From the NCBI GenBank assembly GCA_018873245.2, contig JAEMBT020000001.1:1240001-1304000 (forward strand): a DNA stretch of 64,000 bases, written 5' to 3'. This stretch comes from Archegozetes longisetosus (Eukaryota > Arthropoda > Arachnida > Sarcoptiformes > Trhypochthoniidae). The notes beneath the pieces were generated by a model. The model was not told the origin of the DNA and ran no database searches. It worked only from the letters and a program-made list of their open reading frames with translations. The position numbers and the translations under genes are program-made. Positions 13,524-26,734 of this stretch are shown here, one piece after another (within the stretch, counting starts at the first letter, position 1; each line of letters starts with the position of its first letter).

Positions 13524-15520
13524 TAAAGCGTCGTGAGTAAAACATCTGTTACTTAAAGCTAAGCTGATGTTTTTCTATCTAAAAATGGATTATTTCATGT
13601 TGTCTCTCCTCTAGGCTTTTAGGCTAACAACTGTAAGAACTTACTAGTTAGGTGAAACAAATTTTCTTTAAAATCACACTATTTCTCTAGCAATCATACT
13701 TCATTTTCCTTAGTCATACACTTTCAATTGCATTTCTCTACTAACTTTTCACATTCACATCAAAAGTTGTGCACTTTTTAGCCAAACACTACCAATGAGT
13801 CCATAGATAAGAATGAAAACTAGATAATGAAAACTATATATAAAAGAAGTGAGGAATTGCTAAGCTTCGATGCAGACTAAGTTATAAACAGAAGAAAATA
13901 TTGAGAAATAATGAACTAAGTATGAAAGGATTGTTAATATGAGTTAGAATTTTCCTAAAGACAATTTAATTCTGAGATGTCTCACACATGTCTCACACCC
14001 TTCTATTAGAAGAGAATTAAAGATTTGATTAAGTGCATTCTCAGAATTTCTTTAATACTACTTTCCAGTGCCATTCAAACTGGATTTTAACAATAAATAT
14101 ACCATAAACTAAACCTCTTTTCTATTCTACCGAAAAAAACTCAGAGATGTTTTGAAAAACTCAGAGAAGACTCTTTGAAAACTCACAGAAAGATGTTTTG
14201 ACTCTTACGCTCTCACTGACACCAATTGAAAGCTGATTTGCACAAATTAAAATTATAAAGTATTGTATTATATAAGGGAAAATTGAGCTGCAATTCAATC
14301 GAGTGCAAGTACGGGAAGAGTGATGTGAGCTCAGAGTGATGTGAGCTCAGTGTGAATCATAAGCGTTCTCCTTATCATCATATTTATTGGAAGAGAGTTT
14401 GAAGAGAGAAGTAGATGTGATAGCATTAGGCAATGCATTATGAGTGATATTAAACTGCATTTTTTCGCTCAATGCTTCCTTTGTTATTGGGCTAACTTTA
14501 TCAGTGAACAGAATATATTAACGCCATCCGCACCAAGACTTGCCTTCAGATATTTTTCCATTTTTCCATCACTTCTTAAATAATCACTCTTTTAGGATTG
14601 GTCTCCAAGTCTCCAATATTGCTAACTCACTATTGAAACGTTTTTAAATAATAACTATCTCCTATTAATCAACATAATAATAGATTTTCTATTTTCTATT
14701 ACTTTATTGTTTGCTATAAGTAATTAGTATTCTCTTCAACTTAATCCTCACTTTTATTAAATCGATTTTTAAAATCATTTTCCGCTCTATTATTAACTTA
14801 AAACACAAGTCTATCGGTATTTCTATGAAAATTATTTGACAAAAACTAATATATTGTACTCTACGCTTTATCAATGCCTTTATATTAAAAATTGATCCTC
14901 ACTTTACTTCTTTTTTCAATTTTGTCCTTCTCTTTCATTCACACTTTATCCAACTAATTGAAATCTGAATAGGTTTTCATATGAAAATTAATTGTGATCG
15001 AGTTAGCAAAATACTACTCGTATCATTACTAATGCGAGGGCAAACCTTTCAGTGTTTTACTCATTCATTTCATTCAGAGATGCGTATTTTGTTACCGAGA
15101 TATTCACGTCTTTTATGATATTTTCGTGAAATCATTTTGAGAAACGTCTGTTATCAGGTAAGTTAAGGGTCGGAATTCATTTTTGTGAAAGACAAAATTA
15201 TTCTGCTAGTTTTGGATCTGCAGCAATAGACGACTGATCAACAACAAGGATAATCAATAGAAAAAACTTTCAATTTTTGCTTAAATAAGCGTAAGTTTTG
15301 TCACAAGAAATAAACTAAAAATGCAAAAATCTAGAAACCAATTTAAGAAGTTAATAAAGTTTACGTTTCTGATAAAAATGAAAGCTTATTACTTATGATA
15401 AATTTGTATAATATCTTTCATTTGAAACAATACTCACAAAAGGGAGACTCGACAGTTTTTACCAACCAATCACGAAAATATTTGAATCACAACAATATTT
15501 TGTGATACAATATCCAAAGA

Positions 15521-15867
15521 GAATATAAAAAGCTAACAGTCAGACACGTAGTCTTTCAAAAATGTTTTTCAATAGACGAAAGCTTGAATCACATCAAAAC
15601 AATTAATTTGAATGCAGAATAAATACCAATTAAATTAGGTAAAAATTGGAGAAAAAATACTTGTAAATGTTTGAAAAAGCTAAAGAAACCAAGTATTATA
15701 ATTTGTTTGAAATTGAATGATTTACTTAGCATTTAAACTAATTATAATTATTGTAAGCATTTGAATGAATAGACCAAAATGTTATTATAGATATTTTAGC
15801 TCTATAGGAAAGTCTCATTTTTGAAGACCTCAACACCTACGTGTCTGGCTGTCATCTTTTTATATTC
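15521..15867. mobile_element. Inverted-repeat element (MITE or foldback fossil)
   Basis: Two 31-bp arms, 15521-15551 and 15837-15867, are inverted copies of each other. The left arm holds AACAGTCAGACACGTAG and the right arm, read on the minus strand, GACAGCCAGACACGTAG; about 28 of 31 positions agree. After a short insertion the similarity resumes inward (TCTTTCAAAAATG against GTCTTCAAAAATG). The interior is AT-rich without a coding frame. This fits a non-autonomous DNA transposon or a decayed foldback element. I could not identify a target-site duplication. Confidence 0.65.
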
Positions 15868-17606
15868 TATTTCTTGCATCGTATTATATTATATTCATAC
15901 GCTTTTATATCCATATCTTTAAAGTGTTTTTAAGATCAGTTGATAGAGACTCCTGCATCTGATCTCTCCAGTTCAACCTTAACAAGTACTGGGCTCAAAC
16001 TATTTTTGTTACTGCATGAGACAAATAAGATCTGTCCTTCAAGTCGAACAATAAGTTAGAATCAGATCTTTGTTTAGAGAACTAATTAAAACTATAAAGA
16101 AGTGTTAAGCGGTTGGTTAAAGGATAGGATCAATTTCCTCAAAGAGCAATTTACTGAGTACAATATTCTATTAGATGAAAAAAAGATATATTGAACGATT
16201 GTGGTCAATACCTCACATTCTCTGTAGCAAATGCTTCTCTAATAAAATATTCATATTTTTTGTATTTTCTTTCAATTAATTTCAATGATGATGAAAAATT
16301 TATTTTAGAATCAATATTATACAGAAAATCTAATAAAATGGATAACAATGAAAATGATCTCATGTCAATCAGAAATGTTTGTGCTTGAAGCAGTTATTGA
16401 ACTGTAAGAGTAAGCTTATACGTAGTAAAGGATGAGCGCACACTCTGCAATTAACGAACTGTGCACAAGATTTTTAATCATTGCTATTTTGAACCCAATC
16501 AAAGTTTGAAGACTTGCAAGACTTGATAATCGTTTGAATTTACAATACCTGGGCCGCATTCTGGAAACTTTCTAAAAATAGCATTAATGCAAAAGTCTAC
16601 AATATGAATGAATGGTTTGCAATCTACTATCTGCAGTCGCCTTATGTTTTATAATTTGCAATCGTTCCAGAATGTCACTCCTGATAAATGCTTGAAACGT
16701 TCAGGTGTCAAGTGAGTCAATGCTAAAATGGAGCTTGACAAAGTTGTTTTTTAAGCATGAGTTTAGCTGCTACAAGTGTAAAAAGCTCAAATTTTTATAA
16801 CTATATAAAGTTATTAACTAATTAGCAATTACTATACAGTTAGCATTTTTATTTGCTCATAAAATAAAAATTGACACTTAAAGGATACTTTCTTACAATG
16901 CACACATCACTTACACATTCAACACTCATTTCGAAAAATCTCACCAAATGCAACTAAACCTCAGGTTTTTTTTTATTACCAACCGAAAAATTGTGATTCT
17001 TATTTAGCAAGATATTGTACAAAAGCTGTATTCAATTCAAAGTAAAGAGTACTTCGAAAATATTTGATATATGCGATAAGTGACTATTGAGAAGAAAAGC
17101 ATAATAATCATGGGCTTGACTCTATTTTTATCTCAAAGCAAACTATTAATTACTTTTATACTTAAGCCATCGGTTTTCCAAATTTTCTCTTATCTTTTTG
17201 AGAAAATAACTTTGTCATCAAAACTCTGCTATTAATATATGAATCGATTAGTAATAACGATATTTATCGTAGGCTGTTTGAGAGAACTTGGAGAAACCGA
17301 TTACTTCAGTCTAGTTCATTAGAAGTATATAATAATAGTTGTAATTCTAATTTTCTATTAGATTACGAGTTTCTAAGAAGAGATTGGATTTTCAATATCT
17401 ACTCAATGTATGCAATACTGTATATTTTGAAGTGTTCTGTTCAATGCAACCCAAGCCACACACAATGTTTGCCAAGTATTTAAGTTATTAACCAACAAGT
17501 TTCAAATTAATATGACCGACACTTTAATTTCATGTTGAGCGAACAGTAAACTTAATTAAACATTAATTATGTTTAAATATATATTGAATAAAATCTGTTT
17601 GAAGTT

Positions 17607-20165
17607 TTACATTGAATTTCTGGAACAATTTCTATTATTGTGCTTGAGCGGAAAGTGAATTTGTGTGACAGGTATTCCATTCCAATATCCCTTCAAGAAG
17701 AAGGAGAACAAAATTAAATCAACCAATGTATAAGTTATAATTAAAGCGAATATTACCGGAAACCGTTCACCTGATGATTGATTGCACTGCATCGAAAGCG
17801 GTGCTGTTCTGTAGAGTCTGTTCAAAAATTCGGCTCTATTTAGATTCCACTCAATCGAGCGATAATTTTCTGAAACATTTTTATCGGTCGATGTCTGTTG
17901 TCCTTCGCGTTCATTCATATATTTAAAATAAGACTTGAGGTATTGCGTGTCAACAGAACTCTTACAAACTTCTAGATTAGTCTTTGGGTAATAATGCAAA
18001 TAATTGACACACATTTCATCGCTTATGGAAAAACCTCCGAGCGTTATATTACTTCTTCCAGAGGTATCATAACGACATACATTAATGAGCGCGTCGCCAG
18101 GAAATACATTCACTTTATTCTTCAATTTGCGAATCTCTTGGAAGTGAGGGCTGTAGTGATTATCTCTATTAACTTCTTTAAGCTCTACCCCTCCTCTAAT
18201 ATGTTGTGTCCAAACTCTTACTCCAGTCAAATGGGTGTGTAATTGAGACGCAAAAATAGTGATGCCATAAGCAGGTAATGCAGCTCTAGTGCATTCAGCA
18301 CTGCAATAACCAGCCAAATCAAAAGCAGACTGTTTAGGAGGTATTGAGTTTTTATCTGTATACTCCAAACCAATTTCTAAAACTCCTGCATCGTGTGGAC
18401 GCAACCTACTTGTGTAGTAGAATCGTATGCCAGAACTGTCCACCCAATCGCTCTTCATTTTAGGATTATTGTAATGGACTTCGAGCATAACATACAATGA
18501 GAAATTTTGACCACCAACTGGTAATCCGGCTTGTTTTGGGTATGAAAATGGCTAGTAATGAGTAAAATGAAATATTAGTTATAAAGAGCGTTAAGTGCTG
18601 ACTGCTAACTAACTCCTGCACCCATAGCCCACGCGGCTATAACTCGTTTACAAGTTTCTAAGATCTTCGGTTTTTCGGGTGAGGAACACGATCCTTCCCA
18701 ATCAGGAAGTTCTTCATCTGATGGAACTTCGCAATGAAATACCTCCATGTGGTGTACCTTTTAAACGACTCAATAGTAAATCATTGTAAATCAAACTGAT
18801 ATGATTTACCAGTGCTTCGTTGCCTTTCTCAATAGCAGCTTCAAATTGAATGACATGATGTTTATCTCTCAGTTCTTCAGGTAGTAAATGAAGACGACAC
18901 CAATAAGTAGTTTCAACACCTGGAACTTGAACTTTATCATTGAGAATCTCAACCACTTTTGTATCAGAAGCTAATTTTGGCAAATGTTCCAAATTTTTAA
19001 GCAGTTGAACTCTTTGAAAACCATGCTTGTAGTCATTAAGTCTAAGTCCATCGATTCTCGAAAGCGGACCCCTTCCCGTTGCATATATAATATGTGTCGT
19101 CCCCTCCTATTGCAATGAATTGATGTGATAATTGAATATTTGGTAAATCGCAGTTTAGTTATTAACATAAAATGCAAGACTTAAGTTCTGTTGGCTGTAG
19201 AACAACCATGACAACTATAAGGATTCTTATAACTTCAATTAATGACACATTAATGGAATGTGTATTCAAACACTCGAAGTATTTTCGATATATCAATTAA
19301 ATGCTAACTTATCTAGCGAATATTGATTGTGTTACACAAAACAAAAATCAATTAAAAGTATGAATTATCTGATTTTGTGATTGGTTTATAAGATCTCACC
19401 TCAATTAAGTAATCATTGGGATCACAAGTATCGAAACTGCGACGGAAAGCGAATCTCAACACTTTTCCTTTTCGTTTGATGTTCAGTATTTTGCAGTCAT
19501 TAGATTCTTGATCGACAAATACAAAGCTATCTTTATCAGTGTTTGTATCCTATAATGAGTAAAAGAATAATTATTAGTTCATTCATATCTGCGTTTCATA
19601 GGTTTGCCTTCAAACCTATGCCGATCTGATATAACCTTAAATTCCTTGTCAATTCTTATTTTTAAAACTTGTTTAAGTCATTTGTGAATAAATAAGTTGT
19701 AAACTAATTCTTAGAAACTAATAAACTAATAGAAGTATTAAAATCAAGTTGAAAAACAACCTGAAAATGTATTTTGTGTTTTCTATCGAACCAGAGAATA
19801 CAAAGATCTGCGTTAACCATTTGGCCATAATCTGAGAAACCGATTGCAAACCAATCATCTTTATTATCTAAAACGCATCGAACTTCTAAAGTAACACTTT
19901 CTGCCGAATAATCAATTTTCCAAAACAAACGAAACCGATCGTCGCCATCAACAGCTACTTGAAAAGTCTTATTATTAACAATAATCCCATTTTTGTGCGA
20001 ATCTTTGCAGACGATTGAATTGAAATTGAAGTAAAAGAGAATTATTAATGGAGAAAATACAACAATATTCATAATCACAAGTAATCGCAACGTTTTCAAT
20101 TGATTATTTCGATAGCTTTTTATATAAGAAATACATCTGATAACTAATGAAGAACTGAGTCCCAT
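17607..20165 (-). CDS. Tbh: Tyramine beta-hydroxylase (DBH family copper monooxygenase), 6 exons, 624 aa
   Basis: This enzyme hydroxylates tyramine to octopamine in synaptic or dense-core vesicles. Exons on the minus strand are 20165-19761, 19549-19400, 19106-18810, 18757-18614, 18551-17757 and 17690-17607, all GT-AG and in phase. Order: N-terminal hydrophobic anchor (residues about 26-48), DOMON domain, then the two copper domains. Copper ligands are visible: HHM at 286-288, His358 (LEVHYNNP), HTH at 437-439 and Met512 (DEMCVNYLHYYP). The tail SIEW...PLSMQCN matches fly Tbh better than DBH or MOXD1 as I recall them. The last intron (17691-17756, 66 bp) has no stop and is in frame; after splicing the C-terminus reads ERFPGYWNG, which resembles fly Tbh. 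A second possible start is Met32 (20072), which would make the hydrophobic stretch a signal peptide. Family assignment is firm; the exact start is not. Confidence 0.93.
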
Positions 20166-23100
20166 AAAGAAGAATAAGTCCCTAAAGCATATTCTTTGCT
20201 ATTCCTAAGTTAACCATCTATAAAACACGAGCTCATATCTGTTTGCGGCCCACTGTTCAACCGTAAGTTCAGTACAATAAATCTATTTGGACTAATGTAT
20301 TGCTTTGCTAACTTCTTTTTAAGTAATTTGAATACCTCTCTACAAATCATATCACGTATATTCACACAAACTCTTATATAGAATTGAACAAATTTATCCA
20401 ATTTATCCAATCTTTAGTTTGAGTTTTGCAAAATGTAATCAAAATAATATATTTATAACAGAGTTGTATGAATAGTGTTAGTCAAACATTTTGGACGATG
20501 TTCTTGAAAATTGAGATCAATGATTACTTTCCGAATTGAGCTATATTTTGGTTAATTTTATTTTAAGAAACCGGTTGTATTATTCAGACAATAATGAGTC
20601 CTCGGGCCAGCAGTTGAACAGGGATCCACTCTATTTGGATGATTATTGGAAAGGCATAAGTTTTTTAATAAATGGCCAAAAATTCCTTACATTATTGAAC
20701 TTATAATATGAATTCCTTCTTAAGTGTGCCTTATATTTTATGATTGCCTTGTATTCATTCATATCATGTCAAAGGAATTTCAATGAAAATCCACGAATAA
20801 ATTATTGCATCGCTCATAAAATCAATATAAGTCATCATCTATTAGAAGTTTTTTAATTAACTTTTTTATTGACACTGTTATTATGCAATTAACCACTTTC
20901 TGCTTCTGAGTTTTCGATCTACTTTCCAAATTTGAGCAAAAACACTGTCCATTTGAAGACTAAACCTCATTAAAAGCTTAACCTAAAAGTTTCGTTAAGT
21001 TTGACTTAAGCTTTACTTAAGGCTCGTGTAGTGCTCGAAGCCATAAAATCTGATTGACCACCTGTTTATGCAATTATCTCAATACTGAAATGTAGAGCAA
21101 AACTTTATTTTTGACACATTTTCCAACCAATAGAGTACTAATTCCTCGTTTCACAGGTTACGAATTTATTGAACTATTAATAATTATTCTTATTTGTTAT
21201 AATCAATGCAATTCAATGCTAGTGAAGTCGAAAGTTATGCTGATTTCATCAAAGTTTCATTAAATAAATTAAAAATTAAACCAAATATTAAAAATGAACG
21301 CGATTATAAAAGTAATAAAAATCTAATATCAAATGAAACTTTGATTCATTTGGGATCATTCCCTAAAGATATGATTCACAATGAAGTGCAGACAATTAAT
21401 ACAACTTTGAGAGCGTGTAATTAAGACAAGAAGTAAATAATTACTATGAATTTGCTTCAAAATAATGATAAGCTAATTGACAAAACAATCACTAATAATC
21501 TAGAAATTTGAGCTTCTGTGAGGTTTGACCATCTTTCATAATACTAAACCATCTACGAGGAAGGCTATCAAATTTCAGGTTTATACCTCTTATCGTTCCG
21601 TCTATCGTCACCAAAACTGGTCAGCAATTCTCAAAAAGATCAATTTTGGCAGTTTTACAAAAAGTATTAAACAGATTCCAATTTCCATTAGTTTCCATGA
21701 TTATAGAGGTCTAATGGATAATCTAAAATGCCAAACCGAATTTCAATTTTATCAATTGATTCAGTCCAGAAATCAATCTCAAAATGAAAGATGGTTCTAA
21801 GATTGAATTGATTGAGTGCTGGCCTTACGCATGTTGATGGATGAGTAGTTGCACATCACACATGATATTTGACTACAAGTTAGATGGATCATCACTGAGT
21901 AGTTCAGCTCTAATTTGACTGCATATTTTGGTCTCAGCAGTTTTTTCTTTAAAAATTGTTCTTCTCATTGAGACACAGTTGCAGACAAGAGGAGGACTCG
22001 GAGGCTATAGACTCCCAGAAGTTTTCTCAAAATCTAAGTGTAAGTCCATAATGAAGAAGGTTTTGCTAAAGCTTCGAAATTGTATTTACGTAATGCACGA
22101 ATGGATTGCTTATTTTTAAAAACTAATAGAGGTTTTAATAACAAATTAACATATACTTGAGTGTTGATTAGCGTTTGCCACAACAAATCGGAACATTTGA
22201 TTTTAGGCTTTTATCCCCCAAATCGTCAAATCTAGCTACGGAAGTCCACAGACAATTAAGAGAATCTATTGAGAACATTAGGATGGTGGCAAGGTAGAAT
22301 CAGCTGGGCACTAACATCGCATGGATGTCATCTTAACGTACATTGCATTAGATATGAAAAACGCCTCCGGTTTGAGCGTCTAATTGAGATTTATCTCATA
22401 CGGTTTGCCTCTGTTTGCCTCTAACGCCATACAATAAGTAAGCAAAACAATAGTAATGATTAATTATGTATTGCTTAAATTAACATTTGCTTTACAGGAA
22501 CAGAGAAAACAATAGATTGAATGACTCCGAGAAAACGATCTCATGGCTATGTTAGAACAAGTTAAACTATCCAATTAGTGCTCACTTTATAAATGACATC
22601 TTTTTGGTCGCTTCTCTTTCCAATATGACAATTATTATTGGTTTACACTACTAATCAATCATTTAGTTATAACATTATTCTCACTAACTTTACTTCTTTT
22701 CTCAAACTAACACTTTAATGAACTCATTCATCAGATTGTTTGCAGTTTACTTATAGCTATTAAGATAATTATTTCTTATAATAAATGAGACTATTTTTCA
22801 CTTAAACTTCATCTCAAAATTTCTATCAATTGAATCCATTGCGTTGTTTTATAATCAATTGCTTCAAAAGTATATCAAATTATTTATGATTTTAAACTCA
22901 AAAATTGATTTTCTTACTCAATTGTTGTCAATATTTGACAATATTTCAGAATATATGAGTCTATTGTTTGGATTCGATTTGATTTTGAAACAGTTATTGT
23001 TTGAAATACTAAATAGCAGCTAATATTCAATACTATTCTCACTATTTGTTTAATGGTTTCTCACTTAAAGCGATAACAAAATAGTTTGTACTCCGTCTTT

Positions 23101-23502
23101 AATAAGTTTAATAACTTTCTATTAGATAAACCTTTTGAATGAATGATGCGATCAATACGTAATGGATTGCATCATTTCAATCATAGGAGTGGTCTTTTAG
23201 ACTATTTTCTTTTTTGAGTCATCGCTATATAGTCTACGATAATCGTTACGAGAATCAATTACGTTATATTTGTTCACTGTTTCTCTTGTGCTAGTAATGC
23301 AACGAATATAATCTCTTGTATTGAGAGACATCTAATGTACAATACTTTAATTAGACAATGTATTTATGGGAAAGATGTGAAAATATAATGTTTTCATGGT
23401 TTAGTTAAGGGAACGATCGCACGGATGCGACACACGTGCCCTCAAAACCAATCTGATAGACGTCAAATTTAGGCTTTATTTTCATATTAAAGTTTGTCTA
23501 AA
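20166..23502. other. Divergent region between Tbh and Rop
   Basis: The two neural genes point away from each other across 3.3 kb. The centre (21,200-22,560) contains short coding-like frames and GC-richer patches. A palindromic E-box CACGTG lies at 23433-23438, 65 bases before the Rop ATG. No further gene could be established. Confidence 0.5.
21206..21424 (+). other. Unrecognised 72-codon open frame
   Basis: The frame starts at a true ATG, is hydrophilic (Lys/Asn-rich) and has codon use similar to the real exons, but no family was recognised. A second short coding-looking frame (ATG at 21444) follows. It could be a small lineage-specific gene, an exon of one, or debris. Confidence 0.2.
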
Positions 23503-26070
23503 ATGGCTCTCAAAGCGCTGGTCGGTCAAAGTATGTATTAATTTACCGAAATAATTAAGAAGTAAGCGAACTAACCATGAATTTGAATAATTGTTAGAAA
23601 TTCTGAACGATGTGGTAAGACAATCACGAAAGAAGGGGGAGTGGAAGGTACTGATAGTGGACCAGTTGGGTATGAGGATGATCTCCTCCTGTACCAAAAT
23701 GCACGAAATCGCCAGCGAAGGCATTACTATCGTAGAGGACATCGGCAAAAAGAGGGAACCTTTGCCTAACATGGAAGCTATTTATCTGATTTCCCCAACA
23801 GATAAGGTTCGGACAATAGATTATGATTTAGTTGATCTACTAATCGATTAATGAATAGTAATCTAAAAGTTTGACAAATGTCAAAATTGATCCAAATCCG
23901 CCATACCTTTAGCTAACTAAATATTCTATACTTATTGGTAAATGTTTTAATTAAATTACTGTTCCATATCTTTTCAAACTATATTTAATTGTCAACTGGA
24001 CCGAAAATTATTAAAAATGACAGGAAGTAAGTCTCCGCTTATTTACTATGCATTGCCTTTACTTTTCATCTGATTTTCTCTTAATTCTCTGAATGGCGAT
24101 TAGTTTTCTCCACATATCATTGATTAGGATATGTTTTTAGGATATATTTTAGTGCCTTATTAACCATTAGAATAATTTGACTCAAGTAGTCAATTAATAA
24201 CAATTAGAAGTTGAATTACTAATTGATTATCATATGACTTGACTGATTTAATTGAGTTACCAACTGATGATTATGTGATTTGATTGATTTAACAGTCCAT
24301 AAGACTATTACAACAAGACTTTCTAAGTTCGCGCATAGCCTTATACAAAGCAGCGCACGTCTTCTTCACCGAGTCATGCCCTGATGAATTATTCAACGAA
24401 CTTTGCAAGAGTCCCTGTGCGAAGTACATCAAGACACTCAAGGAAATCAATATCGCCTTTTTGCCCTACGAGTCACAAGTCTTTTCGCTTGATTGTCACG
24501 AGTCATTCCAATACTATTATAATCCAACCAAACAATCCCAGAGAACCGCAACACTCGAAAGACTTGCTGAACAAGTGGCAACTCTTTGCGCAACTTTAGG
24601 CGAGTACCCGAATGTGAGGTACAGATCCGATTTTGATCGTAATGTCGAGTTGGCACAACTGATTCAACAAAAATTGGACGCATACAAAGCTGATGAGCCC
24701 ACCATGGGAGAAGTCAGTCAATACTTTGTTAATTACATTTTATATTCATTTGTTTTGCTTTCTTATTAAGGGTCCCGAAAAAGCTCGGTCTCAGCTACTA
24801 ATCATTGATCGAGGATTCGATTGTGTTTCTCCACTACTTCATGAATTGACTTTTCAAGCTATGGCTTACGATTTGTTGCCGATTGAAAACGATGTCTATA
24901 AGTTTGAGGCCGCGAGTGGTAATGATGTGCGAGAAAAAGAAGTGCTTCTTGACGAAAACGATGAGATATGGGCTGAACTTCGACATCAACACATCGCTCT
25001 CGTCTCTCAAAATGTGACCAAACAATTGAAAAAGTTTATTGACAGCAAACGAATGAACACAAGTGATAAAACAAGTCTCAAAGATTTATCTCAAATGATC
25101 AAAAAGATGCCGCAATACCAAAAAGAGTTAAGCAAATACTCGACTCATTTACATCTGGCTGAAGACTGCATGAAGTCATACCAGGGATACGCCGATAAGT
25201 TATGCAAAGTTGAACAAGACCTGGCTATGGGCACTGACGCTGAGGGAGAAAAAATCAAAGATCCCATGCGAAACATAGTTCCCATTCTTCTTGATCAAAG
25301 CGTCAACATATTCGACAAAATAAGGATAATTCTGTTGTATATAATCTCAAAGAATGGAATATCGGAAGAGAATTTGGCGAAACTTATACAACACGCACAA
25401 ATACCCGCTTCCGATAAGTCTATTATCACTAATATGTCTCATCTCGGAGTCAATATTATTTCCGACAGCGGAAGAAAAAAAGTGTATCAAGTTCCGCGTA
25501 AGGAACGTATTACTGAGCATACTTACCAAATGTCCAGATGGACGCCTATTATCAAAGATATTATGGAGGTATTCGCTAGTTCGTCGTTACTCTTTTCTTC
25601 TCAACGTCAAATTTCAGATTATAATCCAATTCATTATTAGTTTGAAATTATTCTTCAATCATTTCTAATTCAATTCTTTTGATTCTATTGATAGGATGCA
25701 ATCGAAGACAAACTTGATATGAAACACTTTCCGTTTCTTGCGGGAAGAGTAGCGCCGACTAATTACGGTCGACAGGCACCGACCAGCATGAGATACGGTC
25801 ATTGGCACAAAGACAAGAATGCTTTGAACATCAAGAATGTTCCGCGTCTTATAGTATTCATAATCGGCGGAATGTCGTACTCGGAAATGAGATGCGCGTA
25901 TGAGGTTACAAATGCAAGCAAAAATTGGGAAGTCATTACCGGTAGGTCTTAATCATTCAATGCTTTTGGTCTTTTACTTTGATCTTATTATGTGTTGACG
26001 TTTTGCAGGGTCTGATCACATCATTACTCCTGAAGGCTTTTTGCAATACTTACGCGAACTCAGTAACTAA
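23503..26070 (+). CDS. Rop: Syntaxin-binding protein Unc18/ROP (Sec1/Munc18 family), 6 exons, 586 aa
   Basis: This is the neuronal SM protein that clasps syntaxin-1 and templates SNARE assembly for synaptic vesicle fusion. Exons are 23503-23530, 23598-23806, 24296-24712, 24771-25568, 25695-25941 and 26009-26070; all junctions are GT-AG and in phase. The first coding exon holds only nine codons and one base (MALKALVGQ), which match the canonical Munc18 start. Near-identical family blocks follow: [63 protein letters not shown] (domain 3 core) and [12 protein letters not shown]. The length is close to the 594 aa of Munc18-1. It is transcribed divergently from Tbh, about 3.3 kb away. Conservation makes this the neuronal Sec1 paralogue rather than Vps45, Sly1 or Vps33. 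Confidence 0.97.
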
Positions 26071-26664
26071 AACTCAAGAGTTTGCAAATTAGACAACAAA
26101 GGTAGTAGTTTAGTTGCATTATGAAAATCAAATCATATAATACTTATTATTAATGATGACATAAATTATTATCCGTTAAGATTTCAATCATTAGTGCAAT
26201 TATTGTAAATTTATTGAAAGAACTGATTCGGCAGTTATATGTTGTGCCGTCTTATTATTCCTTTTAAGCACACATTCCTCTTATTAATTCAGATAAATTT
26301 TTAAATCTTTAAATTCAATATCTTTTTAATCTTTCATCATTTGATAATAAGATAACTAGTCAGAAAATTTATAGATTTCGATAAATCATATAATTCTATA
26401 ATTTGTTGCATAATTGTTAACTTCGATTATTCTGATAGTATATGAGCTCTGCTCTCGATATGTCGATAATTCATGCATGAATCAAGTGTATAACTATATA
26501 ACTAATCAATTTGATTGCTGACGGATATTCACTTCAAATTTAATATTTATGACTGTTTTACTATTAATATCAATCAACAATCAAATAGCTATTATTAATC
26601 AATATAAATATTGTAATCATAAGATAATAATAAATAGAGAAATGTTTATTCCTTTCAATCGAGT

Positions 26665-26670
26665 TTTATT
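26665..26670 (-). terminator. Probable poly(A) signal of RpL28
   Basis: AATAAA on the minus strand lies 65 bases after the RpL28 stop codon. It sits between the convergent ends of RpL28 and Rop. Confidence 0.5.
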
Positions 26671-26734
26671 ATTGAATTAATTTGCAAAAAACAATTTTCA
26701 CTAAATACAAACATTTCAAGGATCGAATTAATGT

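Larger units (their letters stand above)
1..17606. other. Gene-poor stretch
   Basis: I found no recognisable exon, tRNA or transposase here. The sequence is roughly 30% GC by eye and holds the minisatellites, GA repeats and two transposon fossils listed separately. Open frames in it are short, have no family match and often lack ATG. It could be intergenic DNA downstream of Tbh or a long intron of a gene that lies to the left. Confidence 0.6.

Noticed and set aside
17757-18497. C-terminal transmembrane anchor of Tbh as a normal protein feature
   Set aside because: The hydrophobic stretch lies in a GT-AG bounded 66-bp segment, and removing it restores similarity to fly Tbh, so an intron is the better reading.
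24447-25529. Minus-strand frames of 60-80 codons opposite Rop
   Set aside because: They are shadows of conserved Rop coding sequence and show no family match or splice context.
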